The position numbers and the translations under genes are program-made. The notes beneath the pieces were generated by a model. It did no database searches and was not told the DNA's origin. It saw nothing but the letters and a program-made list of their open reading frames with translations. Of a stretch of 64,000 nucleotides of DNA, positions 8,100-16,213 are shown piece after piece; the first letter of the stretch is position 1; every line of letters starts with the position of its first letter. The stretch covers positions 41,833-105,832 of the forward strand of contig DBTV01000029.1 of the NCBI GenBank assembly GCA_002307235.1. Reading direction: 5' to 3'. Source of the DNA: Acidobacteriaceae bacterium UBA1307. GTDB taxonomy: Bacteria; Acidobacteriota; Terriglobia; Terriglobales; Acidobacteriaceae.

Positions 8100-8155
8100 C
8101 TAGGGTGTATCGACATATACCAACAGACTCGCTGCTCTATGGCGATACACCCTAG
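8100..8155. promoter_or_regulatory. 13-bp inverted repeat CTAGGGTGTATCG / CGATACACCCTAG
   Basis: Two perfect inverted 13-base arms (8100-8112 and 8143-8155) are separated by 30 bases, 23 bases upstream of the phosphatase start in the divergent region before the M48 protease. A near copy with one extra base lies upstream of the H-NOX gene at 19461. It is probably a repressor or activator site. The rest of 8156-8359 shows no gene. Confidence 0.5.
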
Positions 8156-8359
8156 TATGCGCGATGCACGCGCCCCGAGAAAATAGGGAATTGGACGCAG
8201 GTTACCGCCCCGCCCGGGCGAATCCGTGAGAAGGGCATTTGAAATGGGGGAAAGACCCCGTTGCGATTGCGCCGGTCGTGCACCCGCGCGAAGAATTATT
8301 CTGGCAGGGGCATACAAACTGTCGTCGCGTCGCGTCAAAAGATGCGGAGACGTGGCACA

Positions 8360-9691
8360 ATGGGCGCAAGGGTGCGCGGGGGTGAGCGGATGAGTCAGGG
8401 AGCGTGGTTGGGAATCGGAGTGGCGGCATTGGCTGGCGTGTTGGCAGCGTCGGCGCAAACCTCGACGCCGTCCGCAACCGCACCGGCTGCCACGGCCGAT
8501 GCCTCCGCGAAAAGCTCCGATGCGAAGTCCGCACAGGAGGCCAAGCCCACCGACCCCGCGCAGGACGATAAAAAGCCTACGCCGGGTGCGGAGCCGGTCA
8601 CGGGCGATGTCGCGGCCCCGGCCAAGCCAGCCGCAGACAAAGCCGACGCAAAAGACGCGAAAAAGGAAAAGCCCGGCACCAAACCGGTCGCCGATGCCAA
8701 GCCGGTCGATCCCGACAAGGTCGTTGAGGTCGGCAGCCAGCCCGTCAAGGTCAAGCCCGGCAGCGCTGACGATGTGAACGCCGTCGGCAATCGCGACATC
8801 GGCGGTCGCGGCGCGTGGAATTGGTATTCGACCAACACCGAGATCAAGGTCGGCCGCAGCTACGCCGACGAGATCGAGAAGAACACCAAGCTGATCACCG
8901 ACCCGGTCGTGGTCGAGTACGTCAACCGCATCGGCCAGAACATCGTTAAAAACTCCGACTGCAAGGTGCCGTTCACCATCAAGGTCATCGACTCGGACGA
9001 GATTAACGCCATGGCGCTGCCGGGGGGCTTCTTCTACGTCAACTCCGGGCTGATTCTCAACGCCGACGAGGAGTCGGAGCTGGCCGGCGTCATGGCTCAC
9101 GAGACCGCGCACGTCTGCGCCCACCACGCCATGCGCCAGATGACCCGCGCCAACATGGCCCAGATCGGCATGATTCCGGTGATGATCTTCGTCGGCGGCT
9201 GGACCGGCTATGGCATCTACGAGGGCTCGCAGTTCGCCATTCCCATCACCTTCCTCAAGTTTTCGCGCGAGTTCGAGGCGCAGGCCGACTACCTCGGCGT
9301 CCAGTACATGTACCGCGCCGGCTACGATCCGCAGTCCTTCATCACCTTCTTTGAAAAGGTGCAGGCGCTGGAAAAACGCAAGCCCGGCCTGGTCTCAAAG
9401 GCATTCTCCGACCATCCGCAGACCCCGGACCGCATCGAGCACTCGCAGGAGGAGATTGCGCACATCCTGCCCGCGCGCGACGACTACACCGTGACCACCT
9501 CGGAGTTTGACGAGATCAAGGCCCGTCTGGCGCGGATCGAAAACAAGCGCCGGCTCACCGACTCAAAGGGCAAGACGCGGCCCTCGCTGCGCAAAGCCAG
9601 CACCGGAACCGACACCACCGGCAGCAAAAAGGGCAGCTCCACCGACGACACCGACCGGCCCACCCTGCACAAGCGCGACGACGCGAACTGA
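8360..9691 (+). CDS. Exported M48-family zinc metalloprotease
   Basis: Probable periplasmic or lipid-exposed peptidase of the BepA/YfgC-LoiP type, working in envelope protein quality control. Residues up to about 33 form a Sec signal peptide (ending SAQT). Residues 34-130 are a low-complexity Ala/Lys/Pro/Asp linker. The peptidase domain has the zinc motif HETAH at 247-251 and the second-helix EFEAQADYLG supplying the third ligand. A basic Ser/Thr-rich tail ends the protein. The ATG at 8360 is preferred to that at 8390 because only the longer form gives the signal peptide a basic n-region and it has GGAG upstream; the first in-frame codon at 8261 has no signals. Confidence 0.85.
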   Translation: MGARVRGGERMSQGAWLGIGVAALAGVLAASAQTSTPSATAPAATADASAKSSDAKSAQEAKPTDPAQDDKKPTPGAEPVTGDVAAPAKPAADKADAKDAKKEKPGTKPVADAKPVDPDKVVEVGSQPVKVKPGSADDVNAVGNRDIGGRGAWNWYSTNTEIKVGRSYADEIEKNTKLITDPVVVEYVNRIGQNIVKNSDCKVPFTIKVIDSDEINAMALPGGFFYVNSGLILNADEESELAGVMAHETAHVCAHHAMRQMTRANMAQIGMIPVMIFVGGWTGYGIYEGSQFAIPITFLKFSREFEAQADYLGVQYMYRAGYDPQSFITFFEKVQALEKRKPGLVSKAFSDHPQTPDRIEHSQEEIAHILPARDDYTVTTSEFDEIKARLARIENKRRLTDSKGKTRPSLRKASTGTDTTGSKKGSSTDDTDRPTLHKRDDAN

Positions 9692-9770
9692 GCCGCGCGC
9701 GGTGAAAACAGGAACCATCTGCTCCAACACCCCCGGTGCTTGAGGGGGGCTGCTGAATAGGCCCAAGGAA

Positions 9771-9786
9771 TTGTGGTTTTCCACAA
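9771..9786 (+). terminator. Small hairpin after the M48 gene
   Basis: TTGTGG-TTTT-CCACAA, a six-base stem 80 bases past the protease stop. There is no T-run. The rest of 9692-9944 holds A/T-run-rich sequence with repeated CCTTG and CCAAAAA words and no gene I can support. Confidence 0.3.
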
Positions 9787-9944
9787 CGGGCCGCCGCGCA
9801 AAAATCCCAAAAAGCCACCCGAAAAACCTTGGTTTCTCTGCGACTTCCCAAAAAACCTTGAACCATCGGTTGAAATCAGGGACCATACAGATGCTGGCCC
9901 GTGGGCAGCTTTTGACGTTTGCGGGGCAGATGCACGGAGGAACA

Positions 9945-10208
9945 ATGCGCTCAGCCGCGACCCGCTCGAATCTTCTGGTTCCTGAAATCCGCGAGGTCAT
10001 GGACATTCGTCAGGCCTCCGATTACTTGGGAATCTCGCCCGATACGCTCTACAAATACGCATCCGAGGGCTTTGTGCCTGCCTTCAAGCTCGGCAACCGC
10101 TGGCGCTTCAAGCGCACCAAGCTCGACGAATGGATGGACCTGCAGTCCGAACTCCAGGCCGGACCAACCTCTCCTGATCAGAAAAAGCCCGTCCGCGCAG
10201 CGATGTGA
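9945..10208 (+). CDS. Excisionase-type (MerR-like) helix-turn-helix protein, 87 aa
   Basis: Small DNA-binding protein with one helix-turn-helix of the HTH_17/excisionase family: VMDIRQASDYLGISPDTLY as the helices, then FKLGNRWRFKRTKLDEWM as the winged part. The start at 9945 has GGAGG 4 bases upstream; a longer frame from 9771 runs through non-coding hairpins. No integrase lies nearby, so this is more likely a stand-alone chromosomal regulator than a phage excisionase. Targets cannot be inferred. The Xaa-Pro peptidase follows after 73 bases on the same strand. Confidence 0.8.
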   Translation: MRSAATRSNLLVPEIREVMDIRQASDYLGISPDTLYKYASEGFVPAFKLGNRWRFKRTKLDEWMDLQSELQAGPTSPDQKKPVRAAM

Positions 10209-10281
10209 GGCGCTTCAACTCCTGTTCCCTCAGTCACTCGCGCTAGGCTCACCCCCCTGCCGGTGTGATATACCATTCCTC

Positions 10282-11373
10282 GTGGAACATACACGTCGCA
10301 TAGGCGCATTGCGCCGCAGAATGACTCGCGCCGGCTTGAGTGGACTGGTGATCACTCATCTGCCCGATGTTCGCTATCTGACTGGATTTACTGGGGATAA
10401 TGCATCTCTCTCGCTCACCCGTCATGCTGCCGCTCTGTTTACCGACAGCCGGTTCGCCACGCAGGCGGCCGAAGAGGTCACTGCCGCTCAGGTGAAGATT
10501 GCTTCGGGACCGGCCTCAACGGCCGGGGTGCAGTGGCTGGCTGCCCAGCCGGGTGTAGTGTTGGCGGGCTTTAACCCGGATCTGACCACCGTCTCCGACC
10601 TTGTTCGCTGGAAGGAATCGTTGCCGAAGCGGTTGCAGCGCAACTTCTTTACGCCGATCCCCGCACCGTTTCTGAATGTGCAGCGCATGATCAAAGACGC
10701 TGACGAAATCGAATTGATGCGCAAGGCGGCGCTGGTGGGCTGCCAGGTCTTTGACCATATTCTGGGCTACATCCGGCCCGGGCTGCGCGAGGTTGACGTG
10801 GCGGCCGAACTGGAGCACGAGGCGCGGAGGCGGGGGGCCGAGGGTATGTCCTTTGATACCATAGCCGCAGCCGGAGCGCGGTCGGCTTTGCCGCATGGTC
10901 GGGCGACCAGCGCCGTGCTGCCGAAACGTGGCTTTTTTACCCTTGATTTCGGTGTTATTCTCAATGGTTATTGCTCGGATATGACGCGCACCGTGTATCT
11001 GGGTGCGCCGAAGCAGGACGAGCGGGACAGCTATGGCGCGGTGCTTGAGGCGCAGGAGGCGGCAGTGGCCGCGGTCCGGCCCGGAGTCAGCTGTGCCGAA
11101 GTGGATGAGGCGGCGCGTGGGCTTTTGCGTCAGGCAGGGCTGGCCGAGGCCTTTACGCACTCGACCGGTCACGGCGTCGGGCTCGAGATTCACGAGCAGC
11201 CCCGCATCGGTGCCGGACAAATGACGCGCCTGCAAGAGGGCATGGTGATTACCATAGAGCCTGGGGTCTATTTCCCTGGCCGGTACGGCATCCGTATCGA
11301 GGATATGGTGGTCGTTACGCAAACCGGGGGCGAGGTGCTGACACCGGCGCCGAAGGCCCTCATTGAACTGTAA
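10282..11373 (+). CDS. M24-family aminopeptidase P-like (Xaa-Pro dipeptidase)
   Basis: Metallopeptidase releasing residues next to proline. N-terminal creatinase-like domain (about 1-130, with LPDVRYLTGFTGDNA) and a pita-bread catalytic domain (about 140-363). The dinuclear-metal ligands are visible in order: Asp in TLDFGVILNGYCSDMTRT, His in HSTGHGVGLEIHE, Glu in IEPGVY, and Glu in GIRIEDM. The GTG at 10282 is chosen because it gives the usual family N-terminus (VEHTRRIGALRRRM) and 363 residues; its Shine-Dalgarno site is weak. It directly precedes accB-accC, an arrangement often seen with efp between them; here efp is absent. Confidence 0.85.
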   Translation: MEHTRRIGALRRRMTRAGLSGLVITHLPDVRYLTGFTGDNASLSLTRHAAALFTDSRFATQAAEEVTAAQVKIASGPASTAGVQWLAAQPGVVLAGFNPDLTTVSDLVRWKESLPKRLQRNFFTPIPAPFLNVQRMIKDADEIELMRKAALVGCQVFDHILGYIRPGLREVDVAAELEHEARRRGAEGMSFDTIAAAGARSALPHGRATSAVLPKRGFFTLDFGVILNGYCSDMTRTVYLGAPKQDERDSYGAVLEAQEAAVAAVRPGVSCAEVDEAARGLLRQAGLAEAFTHSTGHGVGLEIHEQPRIGAGQMTRLQEGMVITIEPGVYFPGRYGIRIEDMVVVTQTGGEVLTPAPKALIEL

Positions 11374-11409
11374 AGATCAAGCCACCGCCTGTGGGCGGCG
11401 AAGGAACGA

Positions 11410-11865
11410 ATGAAACAAGAAGATATCGCAGACCTGAAAGAACTGATCGAATTTCTCAAGCAGTACCAGGTAGCAGAGTTCGATCTGGACCGTGGCGACA
11501 CAAAGATCCGTCTGAAGTTTGCCGGTGTGGCTCAGGCTCCGCTGGCTGAGCTGGCACGGACGGCGGTTGCCGCTCCGGCGGCCACCGCGCCGCAGGCTCC
11601 GGCCGCTGCTGCCGCAGAGGCGGGGCTGCACATCGTCAAGTCGCCGCTGGTGGGCACCTTTTATGGCTCGTCGGCGCCGGGCGCGGCGCAGTTCGTCTCC
11701 CCGGGCGATCACGTTGAAAAGGGCCAGGTGATTGGCATCGTCGAGGCCATGAAGCTGATGAACGAGATCGAGTCCGATGCAACGGGTGAGATCGTCCAAT
11801 GTCTGGCCACCAATGGTCAGGCCATCGAGTACGGCCAGCCGCTGTTCAGCGTGCGCATCGGATAA
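11410..11865 (+). CDS. accB: Biotin carboxyl carrier protein of acetyl-CoA carboxylase
   Basis: Carries the biotin that shuttles CO2 from biotin carboxylase to the carboxyltransferase, in the first step of fatty acid synthesis. N-terminal helix (KEDIADLKELIEFLKQYQ region), Ala/Pro-rich linker (about 45-72), then the biotinyl domain with EAMKLMNEI, K115 being the biotinylated lysine. Length 151 is normal. It is followed after 17 bases by accC, the conserved accBC operon. Confidence 0.95.
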   Translation: MKQEDIADLKELIEFLKQYQVAEFDLDRGDTKIRLKFAGVAQAPLAELARTAVAAPAATAPQAPAAAAAEAGLHIVKSPLVGTFYGSSAPGAAQFVSPGDHVEKGQVIGIVEAMKLMNEIESDATGEIVQCLATNGQAIEYGQPLFSVRIG

Positions 11866-11882
11866 GTTGCCAGAGGATTTTC

Positions 11883-13247
11883 ATGTTTCGTAAGGTTTTG
11901 ATTGCCAACCGTGGCGAGATTGCGCTGCGGGTCATCAACGCATGCCGCGAGCTCGGCGTCCGCACCGTCGCTGTCTACAGCGAGGCGGATCGCGATTCGC
12001 TGCATGTGCGCTATGCCGACGAGGCCATCTGTATTGGCCCGCCTCGGCTGGCTGACAGCTATTTGAATGTGCCGGCCGTGATTGCGGCCGCCGAAATCGC
12101 CGACGTCGATGCAATTCATCCCGGCTACGGCCTGCTGAGCGAGAACGCCAACTTTGCCGAGGTCTGTCGCGCTTCGAACATCAAGTTCATTGGACCGCCC
12201 CCCGAGGTGACGCGTCTGATGGGCGAAAAGGAAAAGGCCCGCCAGGCGATGAAGAAGGCCAAGGTGCCGATTCTGCCTGGTTCCGACGGCATTTTGGAGA
12301 GCATCGAGGACGCGCAGGAGTGGGCCCAGAAGGTCGGCTTCCCGGTGATCCTCAAGGCCAAGGCCGGCGGCGGCGGGCGCGGCATGCGCATTGTGCGCGC
12401 GGCCGAGGAACTGCCGAACCTGTACAACGCGGCCTACACCGAGGCGGCCAACGCCTTCGGCAACGGCGAGCTGTACATGGAAAAGTACGTCGAGGAGCCG
12501 CGCCACATTGAGTTTCAGATGCTGGCCGACGAGCACGGCAACGTGGCCTCGCTGTTTGAGCGTGAGTGCTCGATTCAGCGCCGCCATCAGAAGCTCATTG
12601 AAGAGGCGCCCTCGTTGCAGGTGACCGCGAAGATGCGTGAGGAGATTGGCCGCACGCTCTGCCGCTGCCTGGCCGATGTCGGCTATCAGAACGCCGGCAC
12701 CGTCGAGTTCGTCATGGGCGCCGACGGCAAGCTCTTCTTCATCGAGATGAACACGCGCATTCAGGTCGAGCATCCGGTGACGGAGTTTGTCACCGGCGTC
12801 GATCTGGTCAAGGCGCAGTTGCGCATTGCCTCGGGTGAAAAGCTCTCTGACATTTTGCCGGAGAAGCTCGAACTGCACGGCCATGCCATCGAGTGCCGCA
12901 TCAATGCCGAGCACCCGGTCAAGTTCACGCCGTCGCCGGGCAAGATCACGGCCTTCAATGTGCCGGGCGGCAACGGCATCCGCGTCGATACGGCGCAGTA
13001 TGCCGAGGGTGTGATTCCGCCATACTACGACTCGATGATCGGCAAGCTGATTGCCTATGGCTGCGACCGCAGCGAGGCGATTGCCCGCATGGAGCGCGCG
13101 CTCGGCCAGTTCGTTGTCGAGGGTATCTACACCTCGATTCCGCTGGACTTCGAGATTCTGGCCGATCCGGAGTTCTTGGCCGGAAACTTCAATACGAAGT
13201 TCATGGACAAGTTCCTTGAACGGCGCAAGGCGAAGCTCGAGCAGTAG
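11883..13247 (+). CDS. accC: Biotin carboxylase subunit of acetyl-CoA carboxylase
   Basis: ATP-dependent carboxylation of biotin on AccB. ATP-grasp enzyme with the N-terminal Rossmann-like lobe (FRKVLIANRGEIALRV), glycine-rich ATP loop (AGGGGRGMRIV, about 164-174), HPGYGLLSENA, ECSIQRRHQK and EMNTRIQVEHPVTE. AGAGGA lies 6 bases before the ATG at 11883; an in-frame earlier GTG would overlap accB. The 454-residue length is standard. Ends in a strong terminator. Confidence 0.96.
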   Translation: MFRKVLIANRGEIALRVINACRELGVRTVAVYSEADRDSLHVRYADEAICIGPPRLADSYLNVPAVIAAAEIADVDAIHPGYGLLSENANFAEVCRASNIKFIGPPPEVTRLMGEKEKARQAMKKAKVPILPGSDGILESIEDAQEWAQKVGFPVILKAKAGGGGRGMRIVRAAEELPNLYNAAYTEAANAFGNGELYMEKYVEEPRHIEFQMLADEHGNVASLFERECSIQRRHQKLIEEAPSLQVTAKMREEIGRTLCRCLADVGYQNAGTVEFVMGADGKLFFIEMNTRIQVEHPVTEFVTGVDLVKAQLRIASGEKLSDILPEKLELHGHAIECRINAEHPVKFTPSPGKITAFNVPGGNGIRVDTAQYAEGVIPPYYDSMIGKLIAYGCDRSEAIARMERALGQFVVEGIYTSIPLDFEILADPEFLAGNFNTKFMDKFLERRKAKLEQ

Positions 13248-13262
13248 GCAACAAAAAAGAAC

Positions 13263-13302
13263 AAAGGCCGCATCGGAGCACAGGCTTCGGTGCGGCCTTT
13301 TG
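13263..13302 (+). terminator. Terminator of accBC
   Basis: AAAGGCCGCA pairs perfectly with TGCGGCCTTT, 16 bases after the accC stop, giving a 10-base stem with a U-rich end. Confidence 0.8.
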
Positions 13303-13339
13303 CTGGACAACAGGAACGAGAAGCAAGGGAGGGGTTGCA

Positions 13340-13849
13340 ATGGATTTTGTGAAGGAACTGGCCAGCGAGTACGAGCGCGAGGCGGCCAACACGGTGAAGA
13401 TGCTGGCGGCGATTCCCGAGAGCGTGGACTGGAACTACAAGCCGCACGATGCATCGATGGCACTGGGGCGGCTGGCCGATCACCTGACGGATATGTCCGG
13501 CGCCTGGGCGCTGAACATTCTGACCAAGGACAAGGTCGAGGTGCCCGCTGACTACAAGTGGCCGCATACCGAGGTGACGAGCAAGGCCGAGCTGATCGAG
13601 CGCTTCCGCAAGGGCATTCCGGCGGTGGCAGAGGCGATCCGCGCGCTGGCGCCCGCGCAGTGGGAGCAGCAGTGGCAGTTTATCTGGGGCAGCCATGCCG
13701 TGCTTGGCGGCGTGCGCTGGCCGATCTTCCGCAGTGCCGTGATCAGCCACATGATTCACCATCGCGCGCAGCTCGGCGTTTACTTGCGCCTTCTCGACGC
13801 GCCGATTCCGGGCATGTACGGGCCTTCGGCGGACGACCAGAAAAAGTAA
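13340..13849 (+). CDS. DinB/YfiT-like four-helix metalloprotein
   Basis: DinB-superfamily protein of 169 residues, a four-helix bundle that usually binds a divalent metal through three His. Candidate ligands are H48 (RLADHLTDM) and the pair in SHMIHHRAQLGVYLRLL, where the C-terminal helix has the family's H-x3-H spacing. Members include thiol S-transferases and uncharacterised stress proteins; the substrate cannot be read from the sequence. It begins after the accBC terminator and 71 bases before thiE. AGGGAGGGG lies just upstream of the ATG. Confidence 0.8.
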   Translation: MDFVKELASEYEREAANTVKMLAAIPESVDWNYKPHDASMALGRLADHLTDMSGAWALNILTKDKVEVPADYKWPHTEVTSKAELIERFRKGIPAVAEAIRALAPAQWEQQWQFIWGSHAVLGGVRWPIFRSAVISHMIHHRAQLGVYLRLLDAPIPGMYGPSADDQKK

Positions 13850-13920
13850 TTTTTCTGATCGCGTGGTTCACGTCCCGGCCTTCGGCATGAGGGCCGGGGC
13901 GAAGGCGCTACTCTGGTGCC

Positions 13921-14562
13921 ATGAGCTTTCCTTTTCCGAAGATCTATCCGATTCTCGATTCAAAGTGGATTCCGCAGGAGGGCCGCGCGGTGTTTCTGGA
14001 CCGGCTGGGTCGCTCGCTGGCCGATGCGGGCGTTACGCTGCTGGAGTACCGCAACAAGCCGGGCACCGAGGCCGAGATTCTCTCTGATGCGGCGATTCTG
14101 CGCGCGGCTTTGCCCGTGGGGCAGGTGAAGCTGATGCTCGACGACCGCGCCGAGTGGGTGGAACGTGTGGGCTTCGACGGTGCGCATGTGGACGCGGGCG
14201 ATCTGAGCCCCGCCGAGGCGCGCACGGTGCTTGGCCCCGAGCGAATTCTGGGAACCTTTGGCGGCAGCACGGAATTTATCCCCGGCATTCTCGATGCGCC
14301 CGCCGATTATCTGGCCGTGGGGCCTGTCTTTTCGACAACGACCAAGCAGACCGACAAGCCGCCGATCGGCATCGAGGGCGTGCGGCGGATGCGCGCGCTG
14401 GCCGGCCCGGACCGTGTGCTGAGTTGCGCGGCGGGCGTAACCCTGGCGACGGCGCCCGCGATCCTTGCCGCAGGTGGATCGATGGCCGTGGTTTCGCAGG
14501 CGATCTTTGGTGCGGCGGACCCGGCGGCCGAGTTCAGCCGCTGGCTGGTCGCGTTGGGGTAG
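13921..14562 (+). CDS. thiE: Thiamine-phosphate synthase
   Basis: Joins HMP pyrophosphate and the thiazole phosphate to thiamine monophosphate. TIM-barrel of 213 residues. The order of motifs fits ThiE: a YPILD start at strand 1, an EYRNK pyrophosphate/lysine element, a LMLDDRAEW metal region, GAHVDAGDLS where most ThiE have GVHLGQxDL, and GPVFSTTTK as the phosphate loop. The first half of the barrel is somewhat divergent, so a TenI-like paralogue is a lesser alternative. No other thiamine genes adjoin it and no TPP riboswitch is visible upstream. Confidence 0.85.
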   Translation: MSFPFPKIYPILDSKWIPQEGRAVFLDRLGRSLADAGVTLLEYRNKPGTEAEILSDAAILRAALPVGQVKLMLDDRAEWVERVGFDGAHVDAGDLSPAEARTVLGPERILGTFGGSTEFIPGILDAPADYLAVGPVFSTTTKQTDKPPIGIEGVRRMRALAGPDRVLSCAAGVTLATAPAILAAGGSMAVVSQAIFGAADPAAEFSRWLVALG

Positions 14563-14595
14563 CATTCCTCGGCGCGAGCATGTACAAACTAGAGA

Positions 14596-16182
14596 ATGAC
14601 TGCCGAAGCCAAGCCTTCTTTGCCAACCTCTGAAAACAGCGGTGCGCCCACGTTGGTGCAACGGCTGGGCCTGTTCAGCGCGACGGCCATCGTGATGGGC
14701 TCGATGATCGGCTCGGGCGTTTTTATCGTCGATGCCGACATGACGCGCGGCCTGGGCTCGCCCGCTCTGCTGCTGGCTGCCTGGATCGTGACCGCGGTGA
14801 TGACCACCATCGGCGCGCTGAGCTATGGCGAGCTGGCGGCGATGATGCCGCGTGCCGGCGGGCAGTACGTTTACCTGCGCGAGGCGCTGGGGCCGCTGGC
14901 TGGCTTTCTCTTTGGCTGGACGCTGTTTCTGGTGATCCAGACGGGGACGATTGCCGCCGTGGCCGTGGCCTTTGGCAAGTTTCTGGGCGTCTTCTTTCCG
15001 TCGATCTCGGCGACGCACTGGCTTTGGCACATTGCGCATGTGCCGGCCGTGCATGTGGGGCCGATGGTGCTCGGCAACATGGAGATTGGCGTGAATACGG
15101 CGAATCTGGCCGGGATCGCGGTGGTGGTGCTGCTGACGGTGGTCAATCTCTTCGGCGTGAGCCTGGGCGCGCTGATCCAGAATATTTTTACGACGGCGAA
15201 GACGCTCTCGCTGGCGGTTTTGATCGTGCTGGCCTTCACGGTGGGACGCAATCACGCGGCCATCGCGGCGAACTTTGGCGCGGGCTGGCATAACTTTTGG
15301 GCAGGCGCGGGCTGGGGTACGCTGCATCCGGTGCAGGTGGGGGTCGGTGGGCCGACGGTGTGGGTGAACCTGCTGGTGATTCTGGCCGTGGTGCAGGTAG
15401 GTTCGCTGTTCTCCTCCGATGCCTGGAACAACATCACCTTTACCGCCGGCGAGGTGAAAAATCCCAAGCGGAATCTGCCGCTGGCGCTGATTTTGGGCAC
15501 CGGGCTGGTGACAGCGATTTATTTTCTTGTTTCGGTGGGATACCTGCTGGTGTTGCCCCTGCATGGCGATGCGCACGGGGCGACGGCGGCGGCGCGAGGC
15601 ATTCAGTTTGCGGCCGAGGACCGGGTGGGCACGGCGGCGCTGGGAGAGATTTTTTCGAGTGGCGGCGCTTTTCTGATGGCCGGGGCGATTCTGATCTCGA
15701 CCTTTGGCTGCGCCAACGGCATGACGCTGGCCGGGGCGCGGGTTTACTACGCGATGAGTCAGGACGGGCTGTTCTTCAAGTCGGTCGGCAAGCTGCACCC
15801 GAAGTACAAGACGCCGGTGGCGGGGTTGCTGGTGCAGGGGGGCTGGACGGTGCTGCTGTGCATCTCGGGCTCGTACGGACAACTGCTTGATTACATTATT
15901 TTTGCCGAGTTGATCTTTTACATCCTGACAATTTCGAGCCTCTTTGTGCTGCGCCGGAAGCGCCCTGACGCACCCCGGCCCTACAAAGCGTGGGGGTATC
16001 CGGTGCTGCCTGTGATCTACATCCTGATGGCAACCTGGATCTGTATCGTATTATTGCGTTATAAGCCTCAGTACACGTGGCCCGGGCTTGTTCTGGTCCT
16101 TCTGGGGATACCGGTTTATCTATTCTGGTCACGTCGGCGGGCAGCATTGCCGCAGACGGGCCCGTATGGAAATTTATCGTAA
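14596..16182 (+). CDS. APC-superfamily amino acid permease (528 aa)
   Basis: Cytoplasmic-membrane amino acid transporter or exchanger. The first helix carries the APC glycine motif GSMIGSGVFI (unwound substrate-binding region), followed by about 11-13 further hydrophobic segments. Large loops lie at about 150 and 215-255. It is followed 31 bases later by a second, different APC permease, possibly in one transcript. The substrate cannot be assigned; similarity is to the LAT/AdiC-like branch. Confidence 0.85.
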   Translation: MTAEAKPSLPTSENSGAPTLVQRLGLFSATAIVMGSMIGSGVFIVDADMTRGLGSPALLLAAWIVTAVMTTIGALSYGELAAMMPRAGGQYVYLREALGPLAGFLFGWTLFLVIQTGTIAAVAVAFGKFLGVFFPSISATHWLWHIAHVPAVHVGPMVLGNMEIGVNTANLAGIAVVVLLTVVNLFGVSLGALIQNIFTTAKTLSLAVLIVLAFTVGRNHAAIAANFGAGWHNFWAGAGWGTLHPVQVGVGGPTVWVNLLVILAVVQVGSLFSSDAWNNITFTAGEVKNPKRNLPLALILGTGLVTAIYFLVSVGYLLVLPLHGDAHGATAAARGIQFAAEDRVGTAALGEIFSSGGAFLMAGAILISTFGCANGMTLAGARVYYAMSQDGLFFKSVGKLHPKYKTPVAGLLVQGGWTVLLCISGSYGQLLDYIIFAELIFYILTISSLFVLRRKRPDAPRPYKAWGYPVLPVIYILMATWICIVLLRYKPQYTWPGLVLVLLGIPVYLFWSRRRAALPQTGPYGNLS

Positions 16183-16213
16183 GTGGCGATCTAGCTAGGA
16201 GCGTTGCACATAC

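Noticed and set aside
8078..9127. N-terminal extension of the SpoIIE-type phosphatase to 1,040 residues
   Set aside because: The extension is antisense to the M48 protease and has no ribosome site; a signal peptide begins exactly at the TTG at 8077.
9484..9945. 153-codon minus-strand frame after the M48 gene
   Set aside because: Phe/Gly-rich product read through hairpin-containing spacer, with no start signals.
9945..10208. Phage excisionase of a prophage
   Set aside because: No integrase, phage genes or attachment repeats nearby; the flanks are housekeeping genes.
13960..15882. 640-codon minus-strand frame opposite thiE and the first permease
   Set aside because: His/Arg/Gln-rich shadow; the plus strand holds two well-defined genes.
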